A stretch of DNA of 42,210 bases from a bacterium (GTDB lineage Bacteria; Bacillota; Clostridia; Oscillospirales; Oscillospiraceae), in NCBI GenBank assembly GCA_004562395.1, contig SFQY01000010.1, positions 1-42,210 of the forward strand, written 5' to 3'. The position numbers and the translations under genes were made by a program. Shown here piece after piece: positions 24,774 to 34,022 of the stretch. Numbering within the stretch: the first letter of the stretch is position 1; every line of letters begins with the position of its first letter. Below the pieces are notes generated by a model, which searched no databases, was not told the origin of the DNA, and saw nothing but the letters and a program-made list of their open reading frames with translations.

Positions 24774-27700
24774 GCTTTGTACATCTGCATGTCCATACGG
24801 AATACAGCCTCCTGGACGGTGCCTGCCGGATCGACGGCCTGATGGACCGGGTGAAGGAACTGGGGCAGACCGCCGTTGCCATTACCGACCATGGGGTCAT
24901 GTATGGCTGTATTGATTTTTATAAAGCCGCCAAGGCCGCCGGGATCAAGCCCATCATTGGCTGTGAGGTCTATGTAGCCCGGCGGGGCATGGCTGACCGG
25001 GTTCACGGAATCGACAATGACCCCTACCACCTGGTGCTGCTGTGTGAAAACCGGACAGGCTATGAAAATCTGTGCCTTCTGGTTTCCGAGGCCTTCATCA
25101 ACGGCTTTTACGGCAAGCCCAGAATTGACCTGGAGCTGCTGGAAAAGCACCATGAGGGCCTGATTGCCCTGTCCGCCTGTCTGGCAGGGGCCATTCCCCA
25201 GTTTTTGATGGAGGAAAACTACGCCGCCGCCAGGGATTACGCCCGGAATCTGTCCCGGATCTTTGGGGAGGGCAACTTCTTCCTGGAACTGCAGGATCAC
25301 GGCATCGACGAGCAGCGGCCGGTGAACCAGGGGGTTCTGCGGCTGGCCAGGGAGACGGGGCTGCCGCTGGTGGTCACCAACGACGCCCACTATCTGCGCA
25401 AAGAGGATGCCCAAATGCAGGATGTTCTGCTGTGCATCCAGACCGGAAAAACGGTGGACGACCAGAACCGCATGAAATTTCCCTCGGATGAATTCTACCT
25501 GAAAAGCGAGGAGGAGCTTCGGTCCCTGTTTCCCGGCTGCGACGAGGCCTTCGAAAACACCGCCCGCATCGCTTCCCGGTGCAATCTGGAATTTACCTTC
25601 CATGAATATCATCTGCCCTCTTATCCGGTGCCTCAGGGGTATACGGACGAGGAATACTTCCGCAAGCTCTGCGAGGAGGGCTTTGCCCAGCGGTATCCCG
25701 ACCCGCCCCAGGCCTACCGGGACCGGCTGGAATATGAGATCGGCGTGATCAGCCGGATGGGCTATGTGAATTACTATCTCATCGTCTGGGACTTTATCCA
25801 CTATGCCAAGGTCAACGGCATCCCCGTGGGCCCGGGGCGCGGCTCCGGCGCGGCGTCCATTGTGGCGTACTGTATGCATATCACGGAAATTGATCCCATG
25901 AAGTATAACCTCATTTTCGAGCGGTTCCTCAATCCGGAGCGGGTGAGTATGCCGGATTTCGACACCGATTTCAGCCCGGAACGCCGGGGCGAGGTGATGG
26001 AATACGTCATGGAGAAATACGGGGCGGATCACGTCGCCCAGATCGTGACCTTCGGCACCATGGCCGCCCGGGGCGCCATCCGGGACGTGGGCCGGGCGCT
26101 GAATTTCTCCTATGCCGAGACGGATGTGGTGGCCAAGCTGGTGCCCACCATGCCCCTGCACCTGACGTTGGCGGAGGCCATGAAGATCTCTCCCAAGCTG
26201 AAGGAAATGTACGACGGGGACGAGCGGGTCAGGCAGCTCATCGATACGGCCCAGCAGCTGGAGGGAATGCCCCGCAATACCTCCACCCATGCCGCCGGCG
26301 TGGTCATTACGGCCCAGCCGGTCAACACCTATGTGCCCCTGTCCCGGAACGACGACACCGTGGTGACCCAGTACACTATGACCACCATTGAAGAGCTGGG
26401 ACTTCTCAAGATGGATTTCCTGGGGCTTCGGAACCTGACGGTGATCCAGGATGCCGAAGCCCTGGCCAGGGAGGAGGATCCGGAGTTCTCCATCGCCGAC
26501 GCGCCGGACGATGATCCCCAGACCTTTGCCATGCTGGCGGAGGGAAAGACCCAGGGCGTATTCCAGCTGGAGTCGGCGGGGATGACGGGGGTCTGTGTCA
26601 GCATGAAGCCCTCTTCCATCGAAGATCTGACGGCCATTGTGGCCCTTTACCGCCCCGGCCCCATGGACTCCATCCCGAAATTCATTGAAAACAAGCTCAA
26701 TCCCCGGAAGGTCACCTACAAAACGCCCCTTCTGGAGCCGATTCTGAAGGTGACCTACGGCTGCATCGTCTACCAGGAGCAGGTCATTGAGATTTTCCGG
26801 ACCCTGGGCGGCTACTCCATGGGACAGGCGGACAATATCCGCCGGGCCATCTCCAAGAAGAAGCAGAAAATCATCGACGCCGAACGAAAAACCTTTGTCT
26901 ACGGCGACAAGGAGCAGAATATCGACGGCTGCATTGCCCGGGGTGTGCCGGAGGCGGTTGCCCAGTCCCTCTATGATGAGATCGTGGATTTCGCCAACTA
27001 TGCCTTCAACAAGGCCCACGCGGTGTGCTATGCCGTGGTGGCCTATCAGACGGCCTATCTCAAATGCCACTATCCCCGGCAGTACATGGCGGCGCTGATG
27101 ACCTCCGTGCTGGACTCCGCCACCAAGATCTCCGGCTATATCGCCGAATGCAAGGAGCTGGGGATCCCCGTCCTGCCGCCGGACCTGAACCACTCCGACG
27201 ACCATTTCACGGTGGAAGGCGACGCCATCCGCTTCGGCCTGGGCGCCGTCAAAAACGTGGGCAGGGGCCTGATCCGTTCCATGGTCCGCAAGCGCCGGGA
27301 GGGCGGACCCTTCCGGTCTTTGGAGGATTTCCTGGAGCGGATGGGCGAAGGAGAGCTGAACAAGCGGGCCGTGGAAAACTTCATCAAGTGCGGCGCCGCC
27401 GACTGCTTTGGCTGCCACCGCAGTGAGCTTCTGGCGGTCTACGAGCAGATGATGGACAGCGTGGCCTCCTCCCGCAAGAAAAATCTGGAGGGGCAGCTGG
27501 GCCTGTTTGCCATGCTGGATGAGGAGGACGCTTCCGGAAAGATCTCCATCCCCAAAATGCAGGAGCTGAGCAAATCCGACCTGCTGGCCATGGAGAAAGA
27601 GACCACCGGGATCTATATCTCCGGCCATCCCATGGACGACTACCGTCCGTATCTTCGCAATACCCATGTGATCCACATCGGCAGCCTGATGGATGAGGAA

Positions 27701-28225
27701 AGCGCCTTTACCGATGACCAGATCGTCAGCGTGGCGGGCATCGTTCAGAATGTCAAGATGAAAACCACCCGCAGCAATTCCATGATGGCCTATGTCACCG
27801 TGGAGGACGATACCGCCGCCATCGAGATGCTGGCCTTTTCCAACGTCCTGAGCCAGTTCGGCGGATATCTGCGGGAAAACAGCGCCGTGGTGGTCACCGG
27901 CAGGCTTTCCCTGCGGGACGACAAGGAGCCTCAGATCGTTATCAACCGGGCCAGGCCCATTTCGGACTATGCCTCCGGCAATCCGGAGCCGCAGGCACCG
28001 ACCCCGCCGGCCAGGACGGGCACCCTGTACCTGCGGCTGCCCAGCGAGGCGGGAAAGCTCTTCCCCAAGATCCGGGCGATCCTGAATATGTTCCCGGGCA
28101 CCAGCGCGGCGGTGGTTTACTTTGCCGACACCAAACAGCGCCGGGGGACCCGCTGCGCCCTGGATGAGCGTATGCTGCAGGAGCTGCAAAGGGTGCTGGG
28201 ACAGGGAAATGTTGTGATAAAATAG
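24770..28225 (+). CDS. dnaE: DNA polymerase III subunit alpha (DnaE)
   Basis: An 1151-residue replicative polymerase subunit. The PHP domain starts at residue 1 (FVHLHVHTEYSLLDG, AVAITDHGVMYG). The palm holds GPGRGSGAASIVAYC and the catalytic MPDFDTDF, with D398 and D400. Next come the beta-clamp-contact and helix-hairpin-helix regions (FGLGAVKNVGRGLI). The C-terminal OB-fold is at about 985-1065 (VSVAGIVQNVKMKTTRSNSM). Domain order PHP-polymerase-OB is that of DnaE. It elongates primers and supports lagging-strand synthesis beside PolC in Firmicutes. It is in an operon after whiA with a 4-base overlap; no terminator hairpin follows. Confidence 0.97.
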   Translation: MSFVHLHVHTEYSLLDGACRIDGLMDRVKELGQTAVAITDHGVMYGCIDFYKAAKAAGIKPIIGCEVYVARRGMADRVHGIDNDPYHLVLLCENRTGYENLCLLVSEAFINGFYGKPRIDLELLEKHHEGLIALSACLAGAIPQFLMEENYAAARDYARNLSRIFGEGNFFLELQDHGIDEQRPVNQGVLRLARETGLPLVVTNDAHYLRKEDAQMQDVLLCIQTGKTVDDQNRMKFPSDEFYLKSEEELRSLFPGCDEAFENTARIASRCNLEFTFHEYHLPSYPVPQGYTDEEYFRKLCEEGFAQRYPDPPQAYRDRLEYEIGVISRMGYVNYYLIVWDFIHYAKVNGIPVGPGRGSGAASIVAYCMHITEIDPMKYNLIFERFLNPERVSMPDFDTDFSPERRGEVMEYVMEKYGADHVAQIVTFGTMAARGAIRDVGRALNFSYAETDVVAKLVPTMPLHLTLAEAMKISPKLKEMYDGDERVRQLIDTAQQLEGMPRNTSTHAAGVVITAQPVNTYVPLSRNDDTVVTQYTMTTIEELGLLKMDFLGLRNLTVIQDAEALAREEDPEFSIADAPDDDPQTFAMLAEGKTQGVFQLESAGMTGVCVSMKPSSIEDLTAIVALYRPGPMDSIPKFIENKLNPRKVTYKTPLLEPILKVTYGCIVYQEQVIEIFRTLGGYSMGQADNIRRAISKKKQKIIDAERKTFVYGDKEQNIDGCIARGVPEAVAQSLYDEIVDFANYAFNKAHAVCYAVVAYQTAYLKCHYPRQYMAALMTSVLDSATKISGYIAECKELGIPVLPPDLNHSDDHFTVEGDAIRFGLGAVKNVGRGLIRSMVRKRREGGPFRSLEDFLERMGEGELNKRAVENFIKCGAADCFGCHRSELLAVYEQMMDSVASSRKKNLEGQLGLFAMLDEEDASGKISIPKMQELSKSDLLAMEKETTGIYISGHPMDDYRPYLRNTHVIHIGSLMDEESAFTDDQIVSVAGIVQNVKMKTTRSNSMMAYVTVEDDTAAIEMLAFSNVLSQFGGYLRENSAVVVTGRLSLRDDKEPQIVINRARPISDYASGNPEPQAPTPPARTGTLYLRLPSEAGKLFPKIRAILNMFPGTSAAVVYFADTKQRRGTRCALDERMLQELQRVLGQGNVVIK

Positions 28226-28249
28226 CTTTTCTTTTCCAAATATTTGTGC

Positions 28250-28255
28250 TATAAT
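28250..28255 (+). promoter_or_regulatory. Extended -10 promoter of the lipoprotein/two-component operon
   Basis: TGC-TATAAT, perfect -10 with the extended TG; the -35 is poor. It gives a leader of about 135 nt before the GTG at 28399. Confidence 0.7.
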
Positions 28256-28398
28256 TATCTGTACTGTAAAAACCGCCTTTGCGAGAAGTTCCCGAAAGCG
28301 GCCCTGTTTTCCGGAAGACCGGGGGACGCGGCGCGATTTGGTTTGGGAGCTTCCCTGCGGAAGGGAATGCCGATATTCGATGAAAGGGAGTTGATGCC

Positions 28399-29733
28399 GT
28401 GAAAAAGAGAATACCGCTTCTGATGATGCTTTCGGTGCTGACGGCGCTGCTCTTGACCGGCTGCGCCATGCGCACCGTGGAGGAAATGTACGCCCTGCCG
28501 AAACGGTCGGAGGAATTCAATCAATTGCAGTCTGCCATCGACTCCGCCATGGAGGGGCTGACCTATTCCGCCCCCATCTCCGGGGAAAACCAGCAGACCG
28601 TGCAGTCGGCGGACCTGGACGGCGACGGAGTGGAGGAATATCTGGTATTTGCCACCGGAAGCCAGGAAAAACCCCTTCAGGTCCTGATCTTCAGCCAGAA
28701 GGCCGACGGAACCTGCTATCTGGCGGAGGTGATCGAAAGCAACGGCACCGCCTTTGAACAGGTGGAGTATGTGGAGTTTGATGATAAGCCCGGCTGTGAG
28801 CTGGTCATCGGCCGTCAGGTCAGCGACCGGGTCCTGCGCAGCGTGTCGGTTTACACCTTTTCCGGCGGCAGCGCAAAGCAGCTGCTGATGGTGGGCTATT
28901 CCAAGTATCTGACCTGCGATCTGGACGGCAACGGCCGCAAAGAGCTGATGGTGCTTCGTCCCGGCGAGGCCGAGGCGGAGCGTGGAATGGCTGTGCTGTA
29001 TAACTGCCGGGACGGACAGATCGAGCGCTCCGTGGAGACGGAGCTGTCCGAGGAACCATCCCGGATCCGGCGCATGGTATCCGGGAAACTGCAGGACGGA
29101 ACCAGCGCGGTGTACGTTGCCAGCGCCTCGGAGGAAGGGGCCATTGTGACGGATATCTTTGCCCTGAAGGAGGGGCGCTTTACCAACATCTCCTTCTCCA
29201 GTCCGTCGGACACCAGCATCCGGACGTTGCGGAATTTTTCCGTCTATGCCGAGGATATCGATGAGGACGGGATCCTGGAGCTGCCGGGCCTTGTGACCAT
29301 GAAGGCCGTTTCCAACTGGCAGGGCGATGAACAGAAATTCCTGCTTCGCTGGTACGCTCTGGATCTGGACGGCAGGGAAACGGACAAGCTGTTCAGCTTC
29401 CACGATTATATCGGCGGCTGGTATATGCGCTTAAGAGGCCAGTGGGCCGGCCGGGTCTCGGTGGAGGAGGGGGAAAATACCTATACCTTCTTTGTGTGGG
29501 ACGAATCCTATCAGGTGGCCACGGCGCTGTTTACGGTCTATGTCTTTACCGGAACGGGCCGGGACGAGGAGGCCGTGAAGGACGGGCGCTTTGCCCTGTA
29601 CCGGGCGGAGGGCGTGGCTTATTCGGCCAAGCTGAAGCAAAGCGCGTCTGTGTATGGAATTACGGAGGAAGACCTAATCGACAACTTCCGGCCGATCCGG
29701 CAGGATTGGCGGACGGGAGAGACTGAGGGGTAA
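28399..29733 (+). CDS. Lipoprotein with repeated Ca2+-loop-like motifs, two-component partner
   Basis: A 444-residue lipoprotein: signal peptide with lipobox LLLTGC (Cys22), then an all-beta-looking protein with three acidic loops: DLDGDGVEEYLVFATG (about 73), DLDGNGRKELMVL (about 175) and DIDEDGILELPGL (about 290). These resemble VCBS/EF-hand-like repeats in which the loop precedes a beta strand. It should sit on the outer face of the membrane. GTG start behind AAAGGGAG. Its stop is 3 bases from the response regulator start, so it belongs to the same operon and is a plausible accessory sensor for the kinase. No family name is recognised. Confidence 0.8.
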   Translation: MKKRIPLLMMLSVLTALLLTGCAMRTVEEMYALPKRSEEFNQLQSAIDSAMEGLTYSAPISGENQQTVQSADLDGDGVEEYLVFATGSQEKPLQVLIFSQKADGTCYLAEVIESNGTAFEQVEYVEFDDKPGCELVIGRQVSDRVLRSVSVYTFSGGSAKQLLMVGYSKYLTCDLDGNGRKELMVLRPGEAEAERGMAVLYNCRDGQIERSVETELSEEPSRIRRMVSGKLQDGTSAVYVASASEEGAIVTDIFALKEGRFTNISFSSPSDTSIRTLRNFSVYAEDIDEDGILELPGLVTMKAVSNWQGDEQKFLLRWYALDLDGRETDKLFSFHDYIGGWYMRLRGQWAGRVSVEEGENTYTFFVWDESYQVATALFTVYVFTGTGRDEEAVKDGRFALYRAEGVAYSAKLKQSASVYGITEEDLIDNFRPIRQDWRTGETEG

Positions 29734-29736
29734 AAT

Positions 29737-30426
29737 ATGAAAAAAGTTCTGATTATGGAAGATGAATTGAACATCCGCAGCTTCGTGGTCATCAACCTGA
29801 AGCGGGCCGGCTACGATGCCATCGAGGCGGGAGACGGCCAGGAGGCGCTGGATGCCATTGCGGCCAATCCGGATATCGGCGTTGCCATCCTGGACATCAT
29901 GGTTCCGGGGGACATGGACGGCTTTGAGGTCTGCCGCCGGATCCGGGCTACCAACAAGCAGATGGGCATCATCATGCTCACCGCCCGGACTCAGGAGATG
30001 GACAAGGTCACCGGCCTGATGACCGGCGCCGACGACTATGTGACCAAACCCTTCTCTCCCGCGGAGCTGACGGCCAGAATTGACGCCCTGTACCGCCGGA
30101 TCGGCGGCGACAGCAGCGCCAGCTCCGAGCTGCTGACCCAGGGCCCCTTCGTTATGAACACCCGCAACCACACTCTGGAAAAGAATGGAAACCGGATTCG
30201 TCTGACCCAGGTGGAGTACGCCATCCTGAAGCTGTTCATGCAGAACCCCGGCCGCGCCCTTTCCCGGGAGGACATCCTGTCCGCCGTCTGGGGCCGGGAC
30301 TATGAGGGAGAGCTGAAGATCGTGGATGTGAATATCCGCCGCCTGCGCATTAAGATCGAGGACGATACCGCCAACCCCATCTATATCACCACGGTCTGGG
30401 GTCTTGGCTATAAGTGGGGCGCATAA
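29737..30426 (+). CDS. OmpR/PhoB family response regulator
   Basis: A 229-residue DNA-binding response regulator. Receiver domain (about 1-120) with acidic pair ED at 8-9, phospho-acceptor D53 in LDIMVPG, the MLTA switch region and conserved K104 in TKPF. A C-terminal winged-helix domain (about 132-229) has VEYAILKLFMQNPGRALSRE and IRRLRIKIEDD, ending in TVWGLGYKW. It is phosphorylated by the next gene's kinase. GAGGGG precedes the ATG, and it is coupled to the lipoprotein gene. Confidence 0.97.
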   Translation: MKKVLIMEDELNIRSFVVINLKRAGYDAIEAGDGQEALDAIAANPDIGVAILDIMVPGDMDGFEVCRRIRATNKQMGIIMLTARTQEMDKVTGLMTGADDYVTKPFSPAELTARIDALYRRIGGDSSASSELLTQGPFVMNTRNHTLEKNGNRIRLTQVEYAILKLFMQNPGRALSREDILSAVWGRDYEGELKIVDVNIRRLRIKIEDDTANPIYITTVWGLGYKWGA

Positions 30427-30433
30427 CGCGAAA

Positions 30434-31858
30434 ATGAAAATCAAATCCATGTTCAGTATGGGCGGACTGCGCAAACGGTGGCTGCTGAACACCATCAGCG
30501 TGGTTTTTGCCCTGGGATTGGTGTGCGTTCTGGCGGTGACCGCTTCCTTCGCCGCGTATTACTATTCCAATATGGAGTCGGACATGAAAAACCGGGCGAA
30601 AACCACCACGGATTTTTTCGCCGACTATATCAATCAAAGCTATAACGAGTATTATCAGTCCTGTGTCACCTATACCCAGACCTTCGAGAACAAAAATACC
30701 CTGGAGCTGCAGTTTATCAGCAAGGACGGGGATCTGGTGGCGTCCTCCTTCGGCCAGTGGGCCGGTGAGGCGCCCAACACTCCGGAGATCTGGGAAGCGG
30801 TGAACGAGCGGGTCTCCTCCACCTTTGTGGGCAAGGATACCAACACGGGAGAGCGGATCATGGCCGTCTCCTGTCCCATGATCTATGCCAACGGCGAGGT
30901 CATCGGTGTTCTGCGCTATGTGACCTCCACCCGGCTGGTGGACGGGCAGATCTTTCTGGTGGCGCTGGTCAGCGGACTGGTGCTGCTGATGGTTCTGGTG
31001 GTGGTGATGATCAGCAGCGGCTATTATCTGCGCTCCATCATGAATCCTGTGGCGGAGATCACAGAGAAGGCCAAGCGGATCGCCAACGGCAGCTACGGCG
31101 TCCAGATCAAGACCCCCTACCGGGACGAGATCGGCGAGCTGGCGGACACCATCAATGAAATGTCCAACAAGATAGCCCAGAATGAGAAGATGCAGGCCGA
31201 ATTCATCTCCCAGCTGTCCCATGAGCTGCGGACGCCCCTGACCGTGATCAACGGCTGGAGCGAGACGCTGCTGGCGGACGAAAACATGGACGCCGACACC
31301 CGTCAGGGCATGAAGATCATCTCCAGCGAAGCCAAGCGCCTGACGGAGATGGTCATGGAGCTGCTGGACTTTACCCGGATGCAGGACGGCCGCATGACTC
31401 TGACCGTGGAGCCGACGGACATCCGGGCGGAGTTTGAGGACACGGTCTATATGTACGGCAGCCGCCTGGCCCAGGACGGCATCCAGCTGAATTATCTGGA
31501 CAATGACGAGGATATTCCCGAGATCCCCTGCGACCCCAAGCGGCTGCGGCAGGTCTTCCTGAATATCCTGGACAATGCCGCCAAGCACGGCGGCGAGGGG
31601 AAGCGGATCGACGCTTCCATGCACTATGAGGACGACGCGGTGGTGGTCCGGATCCGGGACTACGGCCCCGGCATTCCGGAGGATGAGATCCCGCTGGTCA
31701 AGAAGAAATTCTACAAAGGCAGCTCCAAAGCCCGGGGCACGGGCATCGGTCTGGCGGTATGCGATGAGATCGTGGAGATGCACGGCGGCACATTGACCCT
31801 GGAGAATGCCCAGGGCGGCGGCACGCTGGTGACCGTGACTCTGCCCGCTGCCCACTGA
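30434..31858 (+). CDS. Membrane sensor histidine kinase with HAMP domain
   Basis: A 474-residue kinase: transmembrane helix 1 (about 13-38), an extracellular sensor of about 130 residues (PAS-like SKDGDLVASSFGQW, MIYANGEVIGVLRYV), transmembrane helix 2 (about 172-197), HAMP (PVAEITEKAKRIANGSYGVQ), HisKA with H263 in SHELRTPL, and HATPase_c with N-box NILDNAAKHGG and the DYGPGIP and GTGIGLAV boxes. It senses an extracytoplasmic signal, possibly with the lipoprotein encoded first in the operon. The ATG at 30434 is chosen 7 bases after the regulator stop; the ribosome-binding site is weak. Confidence 0.95.
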   Translation: MKIKSMFSMGGLRKRWLLNTISVVFALGLVCVLAVTASFAAYYYSNMESDMKNRAKTTTDFFADYINQSYNEYYQSCVTYTQTFENKNTLELQFISKDGDLVASSFGQWAGEAPNTPEIWEAVNERVSSTFVGKDTNTGERIMAVSCPMIYANGEVIGVLRYVTSTRLVDGQIFLVALVSGLVLLMVLVVVMISSGYYLRSIMNPVAEITEKAKRIANGSYGVQIKTPYRDEIGELADTINEMSNKIAQNEKMQAEFISQLSHELRTPLTVINGWSETLLADENMDADTRQGMKIISSEAKRLTEMVMELLDFTRMQDGRMTLTVEPTDIRAEFEDTVYMYGSRLAQDGIQLNYLDNDEDIPEIPCDPKRLRQVFLNILDNAAKHGGEGKRIDASMHYEDDAVVVRIRDYGPGIPEDEIPLVKKKFYKGSSKARGTGIGLAVCDEIVEMHGGTLTLENAQGGGTLVTVTLPAAH

Positions 31859-31912
31859 CCCGTTTGGTTATTGTTCAGTCATACCTGAATCGTTACCCTG
31901 AATTTCTTGACG

Positions 31913-32089
31913 TAAAGGATCGGTTAGCGAAGTATCTATGGTTTATGATCGCACCCATCGTAGGGCGGGGTCATGACCCCGCCGACCAGGTGGGAAACGC
32001 AGTCAGGCAAAATAGACGTAGGTATACAAAACCATAGGTGCGTCGGCGGGGTCATGACCCCGCCCTACGGTTGGTGCAACGATCATTTA
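31913..32089. repeat. GGGGTCATGACCCC-core element with degenerate boundary boxes
   Basis: Left end TAAAGGATCGGTTA (31913-31926) and right end GCAACGATCATTTA (32076-32089) each match the TAAATGATCGTTTA box at 12 of 14 positions, in inverted orientation. Inside, arms CGTAGGGCGGGGTCATGACC and its inverted copy each form a hairpin. Non-coding; it fills most of the gap between the histidine kinase and DUF1385 genes. Confidence 0.85.
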
Positions 32090-32152
32090 TCCGGCGTTTC
32101 CTGCCCGCGACAGAATAGATACGCTGTTTGTATTAAGGAGAGACCCAATTCT

Positions 32153-33151
32153 ATGCCAAACAAAGAAAGCCAATGCTGTGAAAAATTCAAAACCATGATC
32201 GGCGGCCAGGCGCTGATCGAGGGGATCATGATGCGCGGACCGGATAAGGACGCCGTCGTCATCCGCACCGGGGACGGCCTGACCGTGGAAACCAGTCCCC
32301 GAAAGAAAAACCCTGCCGGGTCTGTGAAAAACTGGCCCTTTATCCGGGGCGTATTCAATTTCTTTGATTCCCAGGTGGTAGGCGTGAAGGCCCTGCTCCG
32401 GTCGGCGGATCTGGCGCCGGAGGAAATGCAGGAAGAGCCTTCCAAATTTGATCTCTGGCTGGAGAAAAAGCTGGGCAACGAGAAATTCCAGCAGGCCATC
32501 CTGGGCGTTGCCGTTGCCATGGGACTGGGGCTGTCCGTGGTTCTGTTTTTCCTGCTGCCCATGGTGATCAGCAGCTTTTTTGACCGGTGGATCCCCAATA
32601 CGGTGGTGCTGAACCTGGTGGAGGGCATCCTTCGCATGGGCATTTTTATGGTCTATATGCTGGCCATCTCCCGAATGGGGGAGATGAAGCGGCTGTTTTC
32701 CTACCATGGGGCGGAGCATAAGACCATCCGCTGCTATGAAGCGGGACTCCCGCTGACGGTGGAAAACGTCCGGGCCCAGACCCGGCTGCATCCGCGCTGC
32801 GGCACCAGCTTCCTGCTGGTGGTGATGGTGATCTCCATTCTGGTGTTCTCCGTGGCCTCCTCCGCGCTGCTGGCGATTTTCCCGGCCCTGGAGGCCATGC
32901 GGGGCAGCTTCCTGTACCGCTTTACGATGATCGCCTTCAAGCTGCTGCTGATCCCGGTGGTGGTGGGTATCACCTATGAGATCAACCGCTGGGCAGGCCG
33001 CCATGACAATGGCTTTACCAGGATCCTTACGGCCCCCGGTATGTGGATGCAGAATTTTACCACCAATGAACCGGACGATTCCATGATCGAGGTGGGCATT
33101 GCCGCCGTGCAGGCCGTTCTTCCGGAAGAGGAGGGGGCCGACCGATGGTAA
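32153..33151 (+). CDS. DUF1385 family membrane protein
   Basis: A 332-residue protein of the DUF1385 (YqhQ-like) family. N-terminal GGQALIEGIMMRGPD and about four transmembrane helices, with the conserved HGAEHKTIRCYE and LHPRCGTSFLLVVMVISIL segments between them. Biochemical function is not established. The ATG at 32153 is chosen because AAGGAGAG lies upstream; a longer frame would run back into the repeat element. Its stop overlaps the prmC start by 7 bases, a linkage common in clostridia. Confidence 0.92.
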   Translation: MPNKESQCCEKFKTMIGGQALIEGIMMRGPDKDAVVIRTGDGLTVETSPRKKNPAGSVKNWPFIRGVFNFFDSQVVGVKALLRSADLAPEEMQEEPSKFDLWLEKKLGNEKFQQAILGVAVAMGLGLSVVLFFLLPMVISSFFDRWIPNTVVLNLVEGILRMGIFMVYMLAISRMGEMKRLFSYHGAEHKTIRCYEAGLPLTVENVRAQTRLHPRCGTSFLLVVMVISILVFSVASSALLAIFPALEAMRGSFLYRFTMIAFKLLLIPVVVGITYEINRWAGRHDNGFTRILTAPGMWMQNFTTNEPDDSMIEVGIAAVQAVLPEEEGADRW

Positions 33152-34020
33152 AGCCCTACGGCGATCTGTACCTGGATACCCGCCGGGCGCTGCTGGCCAC
33201 GGAGGATGCCCAGACGGCGGGCATGATGGCCAGACAGCTTCTGTGCCACGCCTCCGGAAAAAGCCAGGAATTCATCCTGGCCCACCGGGAGCTTTACGCC
33301 CCGGAGGAGACCGTTTCGGCTGTGGAGGAAGGATGCAGGCGCCTTCTGGCGGGAGAGCCTCTGGCTTACGTGCTGGGGGAATGGGAGTTCTACGGACTGT
33401 CCCTTCGGGTGACGCCGGACGTGCTGATCCCCCGGGACGATACCTGCGCCGTGACGGAGCTGGCCATCCGGCAGGGACTGTTTCTGCAGCAGGATCCCCG
33501 GATCCTGGACCTGTGCTGCGGCTCCGGCTGTATCGGCCTGGCCATTGCCAGCCGGGTGAAGGATGCCAAGGTGACCCTGGCGGATCTGAGCCGGGAGGCG
33601 CTGGCCGTGGCCAAGGAGAATACCAGCCGGAACCGGCTCACCGGACGGGTTCGCTGCGTTCAGGCCGACGCCCTGGGACTGCCCGCTCCGTTTCTGGGGA
33701 AATTTGATATGATCGTCTCCAACCCGCCCTACGTGACGGCCGCGGAAATGGAGGCGCTTCCCACCAGCGTCCGGGACTATGAGCCCTCCATGGCCCTTTA
33801 CGGCGGGGAGGACGGCCTGGATTTTTACCGGGCCATCGCGGAACATTACACGGCCGCTCTGAAAAGCGGCGGTTATCTTTGCTTTGAGTTCGGCATGGGG
33901 CAGGGCGACAGCGTCTGCCGCATTCTGGAAGAAAACGGGTATACCATTCTGGAACGTACCAGAGACTATAATGAAAGAGAAAGAGCCGTACTGGCCCAGT
34001 ACGGCAGGAAGGAAGATTGA
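33145..34020 (+). CDS. prmC: Peptide chain release factor N5-glutamine methyltransferase
   Basis: A 291-residue enzyme that methylates the Gln of the GGQ motif in release factors. N-terminal helical domain, then a class I methyltransferase domain: motif I ILDLCCGSGCIGLAIA (about 115-130) and the catalytic NPPY at 193-196 (IVSNPPYVTAAEM), followed by the GGEDGLDFYRAI loop. It overlaps the DUF1385 gene and is followed 2 bases later by recA. Ribosome-binding site GGAAGAGGAGG lies within the upstream gene. Confidence 0.96.
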   Translation: MVKPYGDLYLDTRRALLATEDAQTAGMMARQLLCHASGKSQEFILAHRELYAPEETVSAVEEGCRRLLAGEPLAYVLGEWEFYGLSLRVTPDVLIPRDDTCAVTELAIRQGLFLQQDPRILDLCCGSGCIGLAIASRVKDAKVTLADLSREALAVAKENTSRNRLTGRVRCVQADALGLPAPFLGKFDMIVSNPPYVTAAEMEALPTSVRDYEPSMALYGGEDGLDFYRAIAEHYTAALKSGGYLCFEFGMGQGDSVCRILEENGYTILERTRDYNERERAVLAQYGRKED

Positions 34021-34022
34021 CA

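Noticed and set aside
24560..28189. A 1209-codon open frame on the minus strand, antisense to whiA and dnaE
   Set aside because: It mirrors dnaE codon usage in a GC-rich genome, has no domain, and dnaE itself is unambiguous. It is a shadow frame.
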